A stretch of 64,000 nucleotides of DNA from Mermis nigrescens (lineage: Eukaryota; Nematoda; Enoplea; Mermithida; Mermithidae): positions 496,001 through 560,000 of the forward strand of contig JAVLUZ010000401.1 in NCBI GenBank assembly GCA_036768485.1. Direction: 5' to 3'. The translations under genes and the position numbers were made by a program. Below the pieces are notes generated by a model that was given only the letters and a program-made list of their open reading frames with translations, was not told the origin of the DNA and searched no databases. Positions 12,070 to 21,742 of this stretch are shown here, one piece after another; positions within the stretch are counted from its first letter, which is position 1, and each line of letters opens with the position of its first letter.

Positions 12070-13841
12070 CGACAATTGGGTGAAAGACAATTGGGTGAAC
12101 GACAATTGGGTGAACGATAGTTGGGTGAACGACAATTGGGTGAATACGACTATTGGGTGAATGCGACAATTGGGTGAACGACACTTGGGTGAATGACAAT
12201 TGGATGAATACGACAATTGGGTGAATGCGACAATTGGGTGAATGCGACAATTGGGTGAATGCGACAATTGGGTGAATACAATAATTAGGTCTATATAGGA
12301 CTCTTGCTTCGCTGGAATTCTGGGGGTTGCATCGGCACTCCTTCTGACGCTTTCCAAAACCACACATGGGTGCAGAGGGGCTTTCATCCACCCCCGAAGA
12401 AATGGGTGGACCTCCAAGCATTGATACCTCCAGCATTCGAGTTTTGTACCTTATTTGGTTAATTCATTCCAACAGAATTTTTCGAGTGCTTATCTATGGC
12501 AAGGGCCACAGATATGTAGGCGTGCGGGGGTCTGGTACTTTAGACCAGACATGCACTGGGGGTTAAAGGGGTCCTGGCCCTGCCTGACCCTCCAGAATGG
12601 ATAAATAAAAGATTTTGTGGGGAAAATGCAGAATGAAGACCAAAAACGGATGAAAATTGAAAATTTCATTCAAAAGTGCTTCACATTGACCAGAAATTGT
12701 GTAACTTAGTTTCAATGCTATTTTAGCGCTCAAGCAACTTTTTCAGGTCATTTCGGCCCGAGAAAGCTCTATTTTTGACACCTCTGACCGGCTTGTCCCC
12801 CAGATTGGCCATGCTTTGCGTCTGTGCTCCTGACCATAGGTGGGCAGCACCGAAATTCTGGGGGGGGTGGCAAAATTTTCAAAGGTTAAAAAATGGTCTT
12901 AAAAGTGGTCGTATGAAGGAAAAACACAATTTTTCGACGTTTCTCATCGAGCACTATCTAATGGCATCAAAAAATCGCTAAAAAAGCAAAAAAATTTTCA
13001 AAATTTGAATTCTGGGGGGGTATTTTGATTTTTGGGGAGGTGTTTCAACTTCTGGGGGGTGCATACCCCCAAACCCCCACACCCATGTGTGGTCCTGACC
13101 ATACATGCATGGGTAGCACCAAAATTCTGGGGGTCTAAATAAGGTGAAACCCAAAACATGCAATTAGGGAGTCCTGGACTAATTATCGATTCTCGGGGTT
13201 CAGGCCCCCACGCCCATGTGTAATCTAGACCCCAGAATCCAAAGGACATCCCAAAATCGATAATTTCAGTTGGACCCCCAGAAATGCTTATTTTTAGTTC
13301 TTTTAACTTTGAAGAAGAAAAACGTTGGCCATGTTGATGCTTTCAAAATTTTTGGGAGTTGAAGGAGAGTCCTCATACTTTCTTCTTGTCAAACAAAAAA
13401 GCCAATGCATGCAGCTAACACAATGCTGTCAAAAAATTAAAATGACAAGTTATAGAGCAGTACCACGCAAATACTGAATAATGTCAGTATCGGCAAATTT
13501 CGTAACAATATTTTTGATGCGCCGATCGAGATCAATGTACTTCTTCTAGCACTTGAATTTCTTCCATTTTGTTGATTATTAATCAGCCTCTAACATCACT
13601 AATTTCAGGAAACAAATTGATTTATGACCTTTGTTTCTGGCTTTCAAGTAACAAAAAACAAGCATGTTTTCACCCAATTGTCGCATTCACCCAATTATCG
13701 TATACACCAAATTGTCATTCACCCAATAGTTGTTCACCCAATTGTCGTATTCACCCAATTGTCGCATTCACCCAATTGTCGTTCACCCAATTGTCATACA
13801 CCCAATTGTCATTCATCTAATTGTCATTCACCCAATTGTCG
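12070..13841. mobile_element. Element bounded by inverted minisatellite arms (GACAATTGGGTGA words)
   Basis: The left arm (12070-12278) has 13 tandem copies of a 15- or 17-bp unit built on CGACAATTGGGTGAA. The right arm (13671-13841) has about 10 copies of the reverse complement, TTCACCCAATTGTCG. Mixed unit lengths (15 and 17) occur in both arms. The interior is non-coding and contains one or two hAT-type MITEs. I found no certain target duplication. The architecture recalls foldback elements whose termini are short tandem repeats; the superfamily is unknown. Confidence 0.65.
12835..13091 (+). mobile_element. hAT-type MITE family 1, copy a
   Basis: Starts CATAGGTGGGCAGC and ends CGCCCATGTGTG-like; flanked by CTCCTGAC (12827-12834) and GTCCTGAC (13092-13099), 7 of 8 identical. 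Interior has G-runs and the conserved middle 'TTTCTCATCGAGCACTATC'. A shorter, related but rearranged piece follows at 13100-13220. Confidence 0.8.
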
Positions 13842-13968
13842 TGATCGCCCTTTTTGGTTACAAATTTAGAGGTCCCACATTTATCAAATTCTTGTTCTAT
13901 TTAGGACCAAGTGAACTGTCACGAATAATTTACGAATTGAATCGGTGATTCGCTATTCAATGAGATGA

Positions 13969-14826
13969 ATGCCTCGTCTGCGATCTGGTCATCATTCGCT
14001 GCCACCGTTAGCGGTTGAGACACGTAGCCGAGCTCTTTTGGATAAAGGACGTGAAGAAGTTTCGGAAGGAAAAGGAAGTAAAGAAAAAGGTAGCCTCGAC
14101 ACAGGTAACATTTTTAAAGAATTTTGCAGACTCGGTCGAGCTTTCGATTTATTTGAGTTGGAATCTAAAAACGAGATAGAAATGGCGCAAAATTCCGAAG
14201 TTGTAAATGCTTTGCAGCGAATGCAGTTTCTTCAAATTGCCGAAAGAAGTATTAAAAATGCTGGTGAAACAGGGAAGGCTATTTTTCAGTTTTTTGAGGA
14301 ATTTGATTCGTTATCATCAGCGGGTGGCTTAGACGACAAAGTTAAGTTAGCTACTTTACCTCTTTGCTTGTTATTGTATCCGCATTCAGTATTTTTCGGA
14401 ATACCTGAAGATCAGCGTAACAATTATGCAAATGTCAAAGCTTATTTAATCAATCATTTCCAACCTCCAGCCGCTCGAGAAAAACTATCATAGAATTTCA
14501 TGGCAGAAAACAAGAAACAAATGAATCAAGAGATATATTCTGTCCATAAACTTACGACTATGTGTAAACAAGCATATCCTAACTTAACTAATAATAAGGC
14601 GGAAATGGAAACACTCATTAAAGTGCAATTTATTAATGGTCTGTTGCCTAAATATAATATTTTTACGATTTTGGGCACACCTAAAACGTTAGAAAAAGCT
14701 TTAGAAATTGCAAAAAGAGTTGAATCACCGTTTAAGCCTGATATGTGGGCTGGCATACCTGTGCTAGGAGCTGGAACTTTGCAACCCGAGTCAGTTTTAA
14801 CTGTAAGGAGTGGGGGAAGGAAGTGA
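13969..14826 (+). pseudogene. gag: Gag remnant of an LTR retrotransposon (first element)
   Basis: One reading frame of about 285 codons is broken only by an in-frame TAG at 14491-14493. A charged N-terminus is followed by a helical capsid-like region with FFEEFDSL and a segment ending NNYANVKAYLINHF, the pattern of the Gypsy-type gag capsid helix pair. After the stop come LIKVQFINGLLPKY and ALEIAKRVES, typical of the C-terminal capsid half. No zinc knuckle, protease or polymerase follows: from about 14968 a different LTR begins, so this element was probably truncated by the insertion of the second one. Clade assignment beyond Ty3/Gypsy-like is not possible. Confidence 0.6.
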
Positions 14827-14967
14827 CGAAAAATTATGGTCGGCTATCAGCGAACTTTTGCAACAATTAAAAGAAATTAAAACTAATTTATCGTCACAAA
14901 AAAGGGGCGAAATTCAGTGAAAAAATTGATTTGAATTAAAAATTAGGACAGATGGCAGAAGAGACCT

Positions 14968-15410
14968 GATGTGTTCGCCCGAATAGATAAAGACTGATAG
15001 CAAGGCCAGTGATATTATCGAGCGCATTATTATTGCTCGCCTTGTTTAACACGTCATCACTACACGCGTAATATAATTGTACATATATGAAGTTACATAT
15101 ACTACATATACAACTTCATATTTATTTCCATCGGCAATCATCAGAAATTGGCTCACTCGAAATTTGCATGTTTGAGCGAACCAATCGGGTCGGCGCATGG
15201 CCTATTTGCATACATTAACATATTAACCAGCAAATAGGACACGTCAACCGTCCAACCGCCATGACTGTCTTATCTAAAAACCTATATAAACAACGCTATA
15301 AGATAGACAGTCAGTTCGCAACAAATTACGCTCCGTTCCGTTTTCTCTCTATTGGACCGCCGTCTATTATTTAGCCGATATTAGTTGGCCACGTTTAATA
15401 ATTAAAGCGT
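14968..15410 (+). mobile_element. 5' LTR of a Gypsy-type retrotransposon (boundaries approximate)
   Basis: The left boundary is placed at TGATGTGTTCGCCCG, just after the truncated gag, and the right just before a primer-binding-like TGGCGCAG at 15411. It contains a TATA box and an initiator at the expected spacing (separate entry). The 3' LTR is not in the window, so the two ends cannot be compared and both boundaries are inferred. Confidence 0.5.
15283..15315 (+). promoter_or_regulatory. LTR promoter: TATATAAA plus TCAGT initiator
   Basis: TATATAAA at 15283-15290 is followed by TCAGT at 15311-15315; the initiator A lies 30 bp from the first T of the TATA box. Spacing and the arthropod-type initiator predict transcription from about 15313, marking the U3/R border. 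Confidence 0.6.
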
Positions 15411-15480
15411 TGGCGCAGTTGGACGTGTGATGGACCAACAACGTACGTAGACACGTTAATTGGCGCAGAACGTCAACAAA
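15411..15480 (+). other. Primer-binding-site region, two TGGCGCAG copies
   Basis: TGGCGCAGTTGG begins at 15411 and TGGCGCAGAACG at 15461, exactly 50 bp apart. TGGCGCAG resembles tRNA-Ser-type primer sites known from insect Gypsy elements. Only one can be the functional site; the first is nearer the expected LTR end. Confidence 0.4.
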
Positions 15481-15524
15481 CAACGCAATTTGATTGTTGG
15501 TTGGACGCTGGATTGCTGGTGGTG

Positions 15525-15986
15525 AACCTCTGCCCATTTTGAGGTTGGAACGCTTCGACTTGGATCAAAATTGTTTGCAAAAGGCGGACCTCTGCCCGAT
15601 CTGAGGTTGATCAATGCTACTTTGACCGGAAAATTGGACAAAAGGCGAACCTCTGCCCATTCTGAGGTTGGAAAACGTTGGACTTAGCTCGAACGTTTTT
15701 GTAAAAGGCGAACCTCTGCCCATTCTGAGGTTGGTGGACGCTGAAACTTGGAAGAAAAGTTTTGGAAAAGGCGGAACTCTGCTCATTCCTAGTCAACCTG
15801 TCAGTTGAGAAGGAATCCTTGGACTTTACCTGAAACATTTGGTGAAAGGCTAAACTCTGCCCAATAGAGTTTAGGACACAACTCTCTATCTATTGAGTTG
15901 TACTAAGGATTCAGCTCTGCCCAATCTGAGCCGTCCACCCTCAGCTCTGCCCAATCTGAGCCGCCCTGAGCTCTGCCCATTCTGAG
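15525..15986 (+). repeat. Array of about ten RNA hairpins with conserved loop in the gag leader
   Basis: Units with a TGCCCA-type loop closed by inverted repeats occur at 15525-15546, 15588-15607, 15648-15669, 15711-15732, a degenerate one near 15775, 15851-15873, 15914-15931, 15944-15961 and 15971-15986; a further hairpin with a different loop is at 15878-15901. Stems differ yet stay paired: AACCTC/GAGGTT in the first copies, TAAACTCT/AGAGTTTA in the sixth, ACAACTC/GAGTTGT in the seventh, GCTC/GAGC later. The last unit ends 5 nt before the gag ATG at 15992. Early units have a ~62-bp period with a preceding AAAAGGCG. Covariation points to selection on RNA structure. Confidence 0.8.
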
Positions 15987-15991
15987 TCGCC

Positions 15992-16840
15992 ATGTCCGGT
16001 CGATTTCCAGTGCCACCAGTAACCCCACTATGGGACCATCCAGCAGCGGAGTGCCACAAGCTGTCTACGTGGAAGCAACAGCTAGATACATTGATTGAGC
16101 TAATCAATAGACAGTTGTCTGACAACAACAAGCTGACTGACGTTGATAAGAACAACGTTCTATATGCACATCTCGGTGGTGAAGCTGCCCGCCGTTTTGA
16201 GCATCATCCTGTTATGGCTGCAAAAGCAACGACTAAATTCGACGACTTCTACAGAGCAATCGTCGAAACTTTTGAGCAACAGGCATCACCAGCTGTCACG
16301 TTCCACAAGCTACACACTGCCAAGCAAACCCCAGATGAAACATGTGCTGAGTTCATCAATCAATTGAGAAACTTGCAAGCAGATTGTGACTACTCGACAT
16401 TCAACACAGACACAGACTAAGCCTACTGCCTGGCTACAAACTGCTACAATGTTGAAGTACAGAAGCGTCTTTTCACAACAACGCCTGCAACTCTTGACAA
16501 CTACATCCACATGATGCAAGCTATTGAAAGCGCCGACGCCTCTACAGCAGCAATCAGGAAAGAAGTACCAATCCACAGAGTCAAGCAGCAGTTGCAGCTC
16601 AGGGAAAAGTCAGTTTCTCCCTCTTGGGATTGAGCTGAAACTCGAAGTTATGAAGCAAGAGATCAAGTCAAAAGTCCACTGCACCCAGCATGCAAGGGTT
16701 GTGGATCACTCAAGCATAAAAGGAAAGACTGCCCAGCCTCATCAGCAGTATGCTACAACTGAGGATTGAAGGGTCACTTCGCCAAGGTCTGCCATTCACC
16801 CAAAGCAAGAAGGCACATGAAGCAAGTCACGCTTAATGCC
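15992..16840 (+). pseudogene. gag: Gag with CCHC zinc knuckles, Gypsy-type
   Basis: Starts at an ATG in good context (GTCGCCATG) right after the hairpin array. The capsid region reads STWKQQLDTL, VLYAHLGGEAARRF and FYRAIVETFEQQ. Three in-frame stops break it: TAA at 16418-16420, TGA at 16631-16633 and TGA at 16760-16762. In the same frame the first zinc knuckle is perfect (CKGCGSLKHKRKDC, C-X2-C-X4-H-X4-C). The second keeps its first Cys, His and last Cys, but the second Cys codon is the TGA at 16760. The frame runs on without interruption into protease, so Gag and protease were fused. Confidence 0.75.
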
Positions 16841-18000
16841 GTTCATCAAACACAGACACCAACTGACTACACATGTATCATTTCAGTCAAAAGCAAAGGA
16901 CAAAGCATAGATGTCAGTGGTGTGATTGACACTGGAGCAGCCGTGTCAATACTCCCTTGGTCAATTTTTGCCAAGCATTGGTCGGCAAAGATGCTTGAAG
17001 GTGACCAAAGTGGAACTAACGAACTTTGATGGGTCAAGAATCAAAGGCAATTGTGGCAAGTTTGAGGCCACAATCGGATACAATGGCAGGACCACACAAG
17101 CCGAACTCACTGTCTTGGACTCAGTCAAGACCACCACTTGGGGTATCAATGTCATTGAGGCATTGAACTTGGTGATCGACACCAAAGAGAAAGTGATCAG
17201 ATCGATCAAAGGCGAAGCAACGCCAGCTCAACACAGCAAGCAAGCCCCAAGGTCAGAAGATGGCAAAGCAGAATTGCCAAAGCAAAGCAGCAGTCAGCGA
17301 GGAGGTGAACTCATGAAGCAATTCCCTCGCCTGACATCACCTGGGATAGGTCAGTTCCCAGAGTTTGAGCATCGCATCATCCTGACTGAGGACGCAATTC
17401 CAGTCGCCAGAAGTCCCAGGCCGATTCCTCTTGCAAGAAGAGACGCAGTAGCGGCCGAGATCAACCAAATGATCAAGGATGACATTTGGGAACCGGTGGA
17501 CTGCCCAAGCCAGTGGGCCCACCATCTTGTTACAGTGCCAAAGTCTGATGGGTCAGTTAGGATCACAACTGATCTATCGCCCTTGAACAAGTTCATCATT
17601 CCTGAACGACATGCTTTGCCAAGGAATAGCCGATTTATACCTCCAGCTGCAAGGAGCGAAGATCTTCTCAAAGATCAACTTGACCAAAGGATACTGGCAC
17701 ATCAAGCTAGCAGAAGAGAGTCGTCCACTCACGACGACCATTACATCACAAGGCCTTTATCAGTGCAAGCGCCTTCCAATGGGACTTACTGATGCCGCCT
17801 CAGTGTTTCAACGTCTGGTCAGTCAGACGCTCACTGGATGTGAGGGCTGTATCTCCTACATTGATGACATACTCGTCTTTGGAGTCAATGAAGAAGAGCA
17901 CAATCTTCGACTCAAAGAAGTACTTGGTCGACTCAATGACCGCAATTTCAGAATCAACCCTGCAAAATGTGTTTTTGCAGTCCCAGAAGTGAAGTTCCTG
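16841..18000 (+). pseudogene. pol: Pol fragment (protease and reverse transcriptase), cut at the Polinton border
   Basis: The aspartic protease motif (VIDTGAAVSIL) is at about 16920-16955, in frame with gag. A frameshift near 17010 moves to the next frame, which holds the RT fingers (DAVAAEINQMIKDDIWEP; VPKSDGSVRITTDLSPLN). A second frameshift near 17620 leads to INLTKGYWHIKL, LPMGLTDAASVFQRL and the catalytic YIDDILVF (about 17858-17881). The frame ends at VKFLS exactly where the Polinton terminus begins. RNase H, integrase and the 3' LTR are absent here and are not recognisable right of the Polinton. The element is Ty3/Gypsy-like and inactive. Confidence 0.85.
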
Positions 18001-18502
18001 AGTAGTATGGAGGGGGGGTCGCGCGCGCATTTCAAGGGTACCGCTATGTTATAACGTGGGGACAGGCCGCCTATCTTTTGTACACAAGGGTACCACTTTT
18101 TAACCTGCTTGTTGGGCCCTGAAACATTATAATAAGCAGTCACAATTAGGTCGCATGAGTGATGAAATCATAATATCGCACATTGGCTAAGTGACACAAT
18201 CGTAATATCGCGCATTGGCTAGGTGACGCAGAATTGGCGAAGCATTTTTTTGCAGCTGGTAATATCGAGCATTGGCTAATAATAAGCGCAATGGCGAAGC
18301 ATTTTTTCCAAGTGGCGGCTCTCTTTTATGTCCGCGCAGCCGGTTTGGAATTTATAATAAGAGCATTGGCGAAGCATTTTTTATGATCGGCGCATTTTGT
18401 TGACTAGCGAAGCAATTTTTTTACAATAGGATTAAAAAGAGTAGTTATACCTGTTAGCCTGGGGCGCAACGTTATAACATAGCCCATGTTATAAGATAGG
18501 CA
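18001..18502 (+). repeat. Polinton left terminal inverted repeat
   Basis: Matches 30012-30496 in reverse complement with scattered changes. Beyond the unique tip it is built of degenerate short direct repeats around 'GCATTGGCGAAGCA' and 'ATATCGCGCATTGGCTA'. It contains GCTATGTTATAACGT at 18043-18057. Confidence 0.9.
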
Positions 18503-18790
18503 GCTCTTGAATAAAGCATAGGCAGTATAGCCAAACGCGGTACCTGTGTTGGCATTAGTGTGAGAATGACCTGAGGGGAACACGTCAACACGCCTACACG
18601 TGTTGCATGTATGGGGTGGGCCCTCCTACCCCCAGCCCCAGCAGTACCTAATCATTTTTTAGGGTCAAAAAAAGGTTGTTCTCAGAGAGGCTTCTCTTGC
18701 ATCATGTTTGGGTGATAAAAATTAACGAAGTCGAGGCAGGGGTCCGCTCTTGCTACCCCTGCCCGCAGTATCCCCTGTACACAGTATCTA
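18503..18790. other. Polinton subterminal spacer, left
   Basis: Non-coding. Sequence 18728-18790 ('GGCAGGGGTCCGCTCTTGC', 'CCCCTGTACACAGT') recurs inverted near the other end at about 29570-29640, twice. So symmetry reaches beyond the terminal repeat proper. Confidence 0.6.
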
Positions 18791-19570
18791 TTAATTTGTT
18801 AGTTTAAAATGCAACTTAACAATGGTTTTGCCAAATTCAAAAGGAACTGGCTGACTTTGATCCGTTTTAACGTTAATTTCAATAGTATTGAAGGATTTTT
18901 TCAGCACAGGTATATAATGCGGGGTAATATATGAATGATTCACAATGTCCATGTACTTTCCTTCAATATTTACGACTTGCAAGAGGGGTGCAAAAACGTT
19001 TCCAACAATTTGAGGCTCAACTATATCACAATATACGTAAAAATTATGCATTCCACCTAGCATATCGGGAGAATGATGGGCAGTTATACTTATTTCTTGC
19101 GCAATAGTGTAATTGATGTTATCAAGTTGACTTTCTAGAAACCCCAGCATATACATTAAATGTTTGGTCAACTTTACACTTCGAATATATTCAGTATTGA
19201 TAATCAAATGACAAAACTTCTTGTTTTCATCATACTTTAAGCCAAGATATTCTGTATACTTGACTTTTTCTTTCAGACTGACTGTTTTTAAACCACTTTT
19301 TATGGTTTTCACAAGATCGTGTATAGTCAAGTACCTGGCTCGAGGAATCAGCATTTTTATTCGCGTATTATTTTTCAAATCATAAAACTGTATCATGTTC
19401 TGATCTTCGGCTATATTATGCCAAGTGTTTGCATAGATTATTTCGGCCAGCCCTACTTCCCACTCGCCTTTAAGCACAATATGTCTAGGCAGCTTTGTAA
19501 TAAAAGTAGATGCGGTATTTGATTCTTGAGAATTGCTCGGAAGCGTCATGTAAAACTGTTTAGGATCCAT
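18791..19570 (-). CDS. Penton / minor capsid protein, single jelly-roll (Polinton)
   Basis: 259 residues, fully open. The N-terminus (FYMTLPSNSQ, then TFITKLPRHIVLKGEWEVGLAEI) is the signature of the metazoan Polinton penton-like protein, and the length fits. In the family this single-jelly-roll protein is predicted to sit at the five-fold vertices of the icosahedral shell. The start is the first ATG after a TATA-type element at 19598-19607, which would leave a leader of only about 5 nt if initiation is 30 nt below the TATA. It is the last gene of the left-reading cluster, after the protease. The assignment comes from family resemblance, not from visible catalytic residues. Confidence 0.75.
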   Translation of the reverse strand: MDPKQFYMTLPSNSQESNTASTFITKLPRHIVLKGEWEVGLAEIIYANTWHNIAEDQNMIQFYDLKNNTRIKMLIPRARYLTIHDLVKTIKSGLKTVSLKEKVKYTEYLGLKYDENKKFCHLIINTEYIRSVKLTKHLMYMLGFLESQLDNINYTIAQEISITAHHSPDMLGGMHNFYVYCDIVEPQIVGNVFAPLLQVVNIEGKYMDIVNHSYITPHYIPVLKKSFNTIEINVKTDQSQPVPFEFGKTIVKLHFKLTN

Positions 19571-19581
19571 GTTTGTGTCCT

Positions 19582-20001
19582 TTACATTTTCTCAAAGTAT
19601 TTATAGATTTCAGGCGTGTGCATAGATTTTACAATTCTTTTGAATGAAACGCCTTTTGCACAAAAATGTAGAAAGTAGATACACATATGACCGCATGATG
19701 TAGAGAAAAGTCCCTGAACTCTCATATTATTATACGTGTATGATGAAGCATTTTTCTCAATATATTCTCTGAGCTCAAAAGGTTGCTGGCCATAGCTATC
19801 AAAGTAATCACAGTGCGCCTTATGACTGAAAAACATGGCGACCCAGTGTGACCCCGGCTCATTACTAAAATCCAAATTGACTATTAGTGCGGCAGGGTAG
19901 TGGGGTATAGGTGGAAGGCGATCAATAGGGAAGACGCCCAGTAAAATTCTCTTTACACCAGGATCAGTGCCTAGAATTTTCAGTATTTCAAGAGTGTTCA
20001 T
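19582..20001 (-). CDS. Adenain-type cysteine protease (Polinton PRO)
   Basis: About 139 residues from the ATG at 20001-19999; the longer frame from 20007 would need a TTG start. The catalytic order of adenovirus-type (C5/Ulp1-like) proteases is visible: His in GSHWVAMFF, Asp in YFDSYG and Cys in STSCGHMCIYFL. These enzymes cleave capsid precursors during particle maturation. The ATG lies 2 nt after the TGA of the capsid gene (20006-20004) and has no TATA-type element of its own, so translation is probably from the capsid transcript. The protein is short, as in other Polintons, and intact. Confidence 0.85.
   Translation of the reverse strand: MNTLEILKILGTDPGVKRILLGVFPIDRLPPIPHYPAALIVNLDFSNEPGSHWVAMFFSHKAHCDYFDSYGQQPFELREYIEKNASSYTYNNMRVQGLFSTSCGHMCIYFLHFCAKGVSFKRIVKSMHTPEIYKYFEKM
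19598..19607 (-). promoter_or_regulatory. TATA-type promoter of the penton gene
   Basis: TCTATAAATA on the coding strand, 27 nt upstream of the ATG; part of a 13-mer AARTCTATAAATA shared with four other genes of the element. Confidence 0.65.
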
Positions 20002-20003
20002 TT

Positions 20004-21293
20004 TCAAGCGTTATAATCGTGAAATGTATTGCGATTTTTATCAATCATAATCAGATTATCGAATTCGGCATATATAATAATTTCTACTCCAGAGTCTGGT
20101 AAATCATCCGCAAACTTGACATTTATACTTGTTGTTCCTTCACGCACTAGATCCCAATGCCCACTATCATCTGCATCGGGCGTCAGGTCAAACACAAAGA
20201 AGCAATGACTCGTCTTAAACTCATTACGGCTAATGAAATTGCCTTTATTATCATGACCAATATCAAGTGCATCGTACATCTGATTGAATCCCTGAATAAA
20301 CTTATTATGCTTGAATGATACATTTAGTGAATGAGTTTGCCCTCCGCATGTCACTCTTACATCATAAACACTAAATGGGCTGAAATTAAATGGCGATTTT
20401 GATAAACTGCCTCGAAATGCACTTCCTTCGACACAAGCAAAAACCAGCCGTCTTGGCAGCTGGCCGGTAAATAATGTAAAATTGGGCGTTTCTCTTGAAG
20501 GGTTGGACACGTGCATGTTTGTCATGACAACCCGTCTTATAGGATATTTTGCAGTATATGCTAACATTGTTTGCTCCAGAGCTAAACTTACGCTTTCCAA
20601 AACTTCTACTTTCCGCACAAACAATTTCATTACTAAAACATTAAGTTCTAGGGGAATATCTTCAAAGCACTGAAGGACAAAATTATTGTTGTTTCTGTGT
20701 AATTCTAGGCGAAAATCTGTGAAATTCAGCAAATATCTGTCTTGTGAGAACATGTCAATGTGTAAAGGCGCAGATACTTCCACAATATTTGAATCTTTGA
20801 ACAACGCCGCACGTTCTTTGAACCCTTTATTATCTGCAGTGTCCACATTAGTCCCACCTTCATGAAAATACAGCGCAGACTGAAGATGAGACAGTTTCGC
20901 ATCAGAACCATAATTTAATTCTGTTTCAAAGTATGATCTGTAAGCATATAAATCGGAGCTGTCAAACACTAATCGGCCGCCTAAAAAGCACTTGAGTTGC
21001 TTAAAGAATGTTTTGCCTATAAGATTGATTGGCGCATAATTTGGTACTGCAGCTCCAGCTGCGAGCGTTGGCTTTTTAATTCTTAGTGCCATGTATATAT
21101 AACTCCTGTTCATTTGCATATAGTGAGGATCGGGTGGGATCCTAAATTCATATGGTCCTTCATTTGTTATAGGGTGCATAGGCTGCACTTCATCCCAAAA
21201 TCCTCTTTTGACGGCAACCTGTGTAGGAGGAACTGTGAAAAGATCCAGTTCAGATTTCGTACTTGGAATAGATTTTACGTCTATTAGAGCCAT
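20004..21293 (-). CDS. Major capsid protein, double jelly-roll (Polinton MCP)
   Basis: 429 residues, fully open. The N-terminus (SELDLFTVPPTQVAVKRGFW, then EFRIPPDPHYMQ) is the signature of Polinton capsid proteins often listed as F54H12.2-like. In the family this double-jelly-roll protein forms the trimeric hexon-like building block of the shell. A TATA-type element lies at 21333-21342, inside the end of the preceding 148-aa frame, which overlaps the first 44 nt of this gene. The stop is followed after 2 nt by the protease ATG. No frame damage, so this is one of the best-preserved genes of the element. Confidence 0.85.
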   Translation of the reverse strand: MALIDVKSIPSTKSELDLFTVPPTQVAVKRGFWDEVQPMHPITNEGPYEFRIPPDPHYMQMNRSYIYMALRIKKPTLAAGAAVPNYAPINLIGKTFFKQLKCFLGGRLVFDSSDLYAYRSYFETELNYGSDAKLSHLQSALYFHEGGTNVDTADNKGFKERAALFKDSNIVEVSAPLHIDMFSQDRYLLNFTDFRLELHRNNNNFVLQCFEDIPLELNVLVMKLFVRKVEVLESVSLALEQTMLAYTAKYPIRRVVMTNMHVSNPSRETPNFTLFTGQLPRRLVFACVEGSAFRGSLSKSPFNFSPFSVYDVRVTCGGQTHSLNVSFKHNKFIQGFNQMYDALDIGHDNKGNFISRNEFKTSHCFFVFDLTPDADDSGHWDLVREGTTSINVKFADDLPDSGVEIIIYAEFDNLIMIDKNRNTFHDYNA

Positions 21294-21696
21294 TTTTTCG
21301 AATTAGTTTAGTAAATGCATCATCATTATTCCTATTTATAGACTTTTGACGCTTGCCTAAACCTTCCCCAGACATAGCCATTGATGCCTCATCTAAAAAT
21401 TGCGCCGCCTCGTGCTTTGAATGTTCTTTGGCAGACTGAAATAATGGTTTTCCTTGCGCAACATCAGATGCAATATTAGCTCCTGCCGCTAATGCATGCT
21501 TGCCCGCACTTTTACCAATTGATCTCAGTACAGGCACAGCCATTCTAAATAATGATTTGAAGAAACTCCCTAACCCGCCACCTCGCTGGTATGGTACGCC
21601 TCTATACCCTTCTAGGCCATACCCTGTTTGTGCCGCCTGTTCTGCGTAATATTGTAGCCAAAGGCCACTGTTTTCAGGATTGAATTGAATATGCAT
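21250..21696 (-). CDS. Small virion core/membrane-active-type protein (Polinton, 148 aa)
   Basis: 148 residues. After a Tyr/Gln-rich start it has a Gly-rich turn (YQRGGGLGSFFKSLF) leading into an amphipathic helix rich in Val/Leu/Lys/Ala and then a basic C-terminus (GLGKRQKS, KLIRKNGSNRRK). A Gly-Gly-Leu-Gly turn before an amphipathic helix is characteristic of small Polinton and adintovirus virion proteins compared with adenovirus pVI or core proteins; the exact homology is uncertain. Preceded at 21731-21740 by the shared TATA-type element and overlaps the capsid start by 44 nt. Intact. Confidence 0.65.
   Translation of the reverse strand: MHIQFNPENSGLWLQYYAEQAAQTGYGLEGYRGVPYQRGGGLGSFFKSLFRMAVPVLRSIGKSAGKHALAAGANIASDVAQGKPLFQSAKEHSKHEAAQFLDEASMAMSGEGLGKRQKSINRNNDDAFTKLIRKNGSNRRKIYSKYEI
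21333..21342 (-). promoter_or_regulatory. TATA-type promoter of the capsid gene
   Basis: TCTATAAATA on the coding strand, 39 nt upstream of the ATG at 21293, inside the 148-aa frame. Confidence 0.65.
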
Positions 21697-21730
21697 TTTT
21701 AGTTTTTTCCTATTTCTACAATATTTTTTC

Positions 21731-21740
21731 TATTTATAGA
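21731..21740 (-). promoter_or_regulatory. TATA-type promoter of the 148-aa gene
   Basis: TCTATAAATA on the coding strand, 34 nt upstream of the ATG at 21696, in the short gap after the 185-aa gene. Confidence 0.65.
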
Positions 21741-21742
21741 TT

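Noticed and set aside
12070..13841. Regular short repeats resembling a CRISPR array
   Set aside because: Units are contiguous or separated by 0-4 nt, with no unique spacers, and the second arm is inverted. The genome is metazoan.
19999..20007. Protease starting at 20007, overlapping the capsid stop
   Set aside because: That start would be a TTG. The first ATG of the frame is at 20001, 2 nt after the capsid stop.
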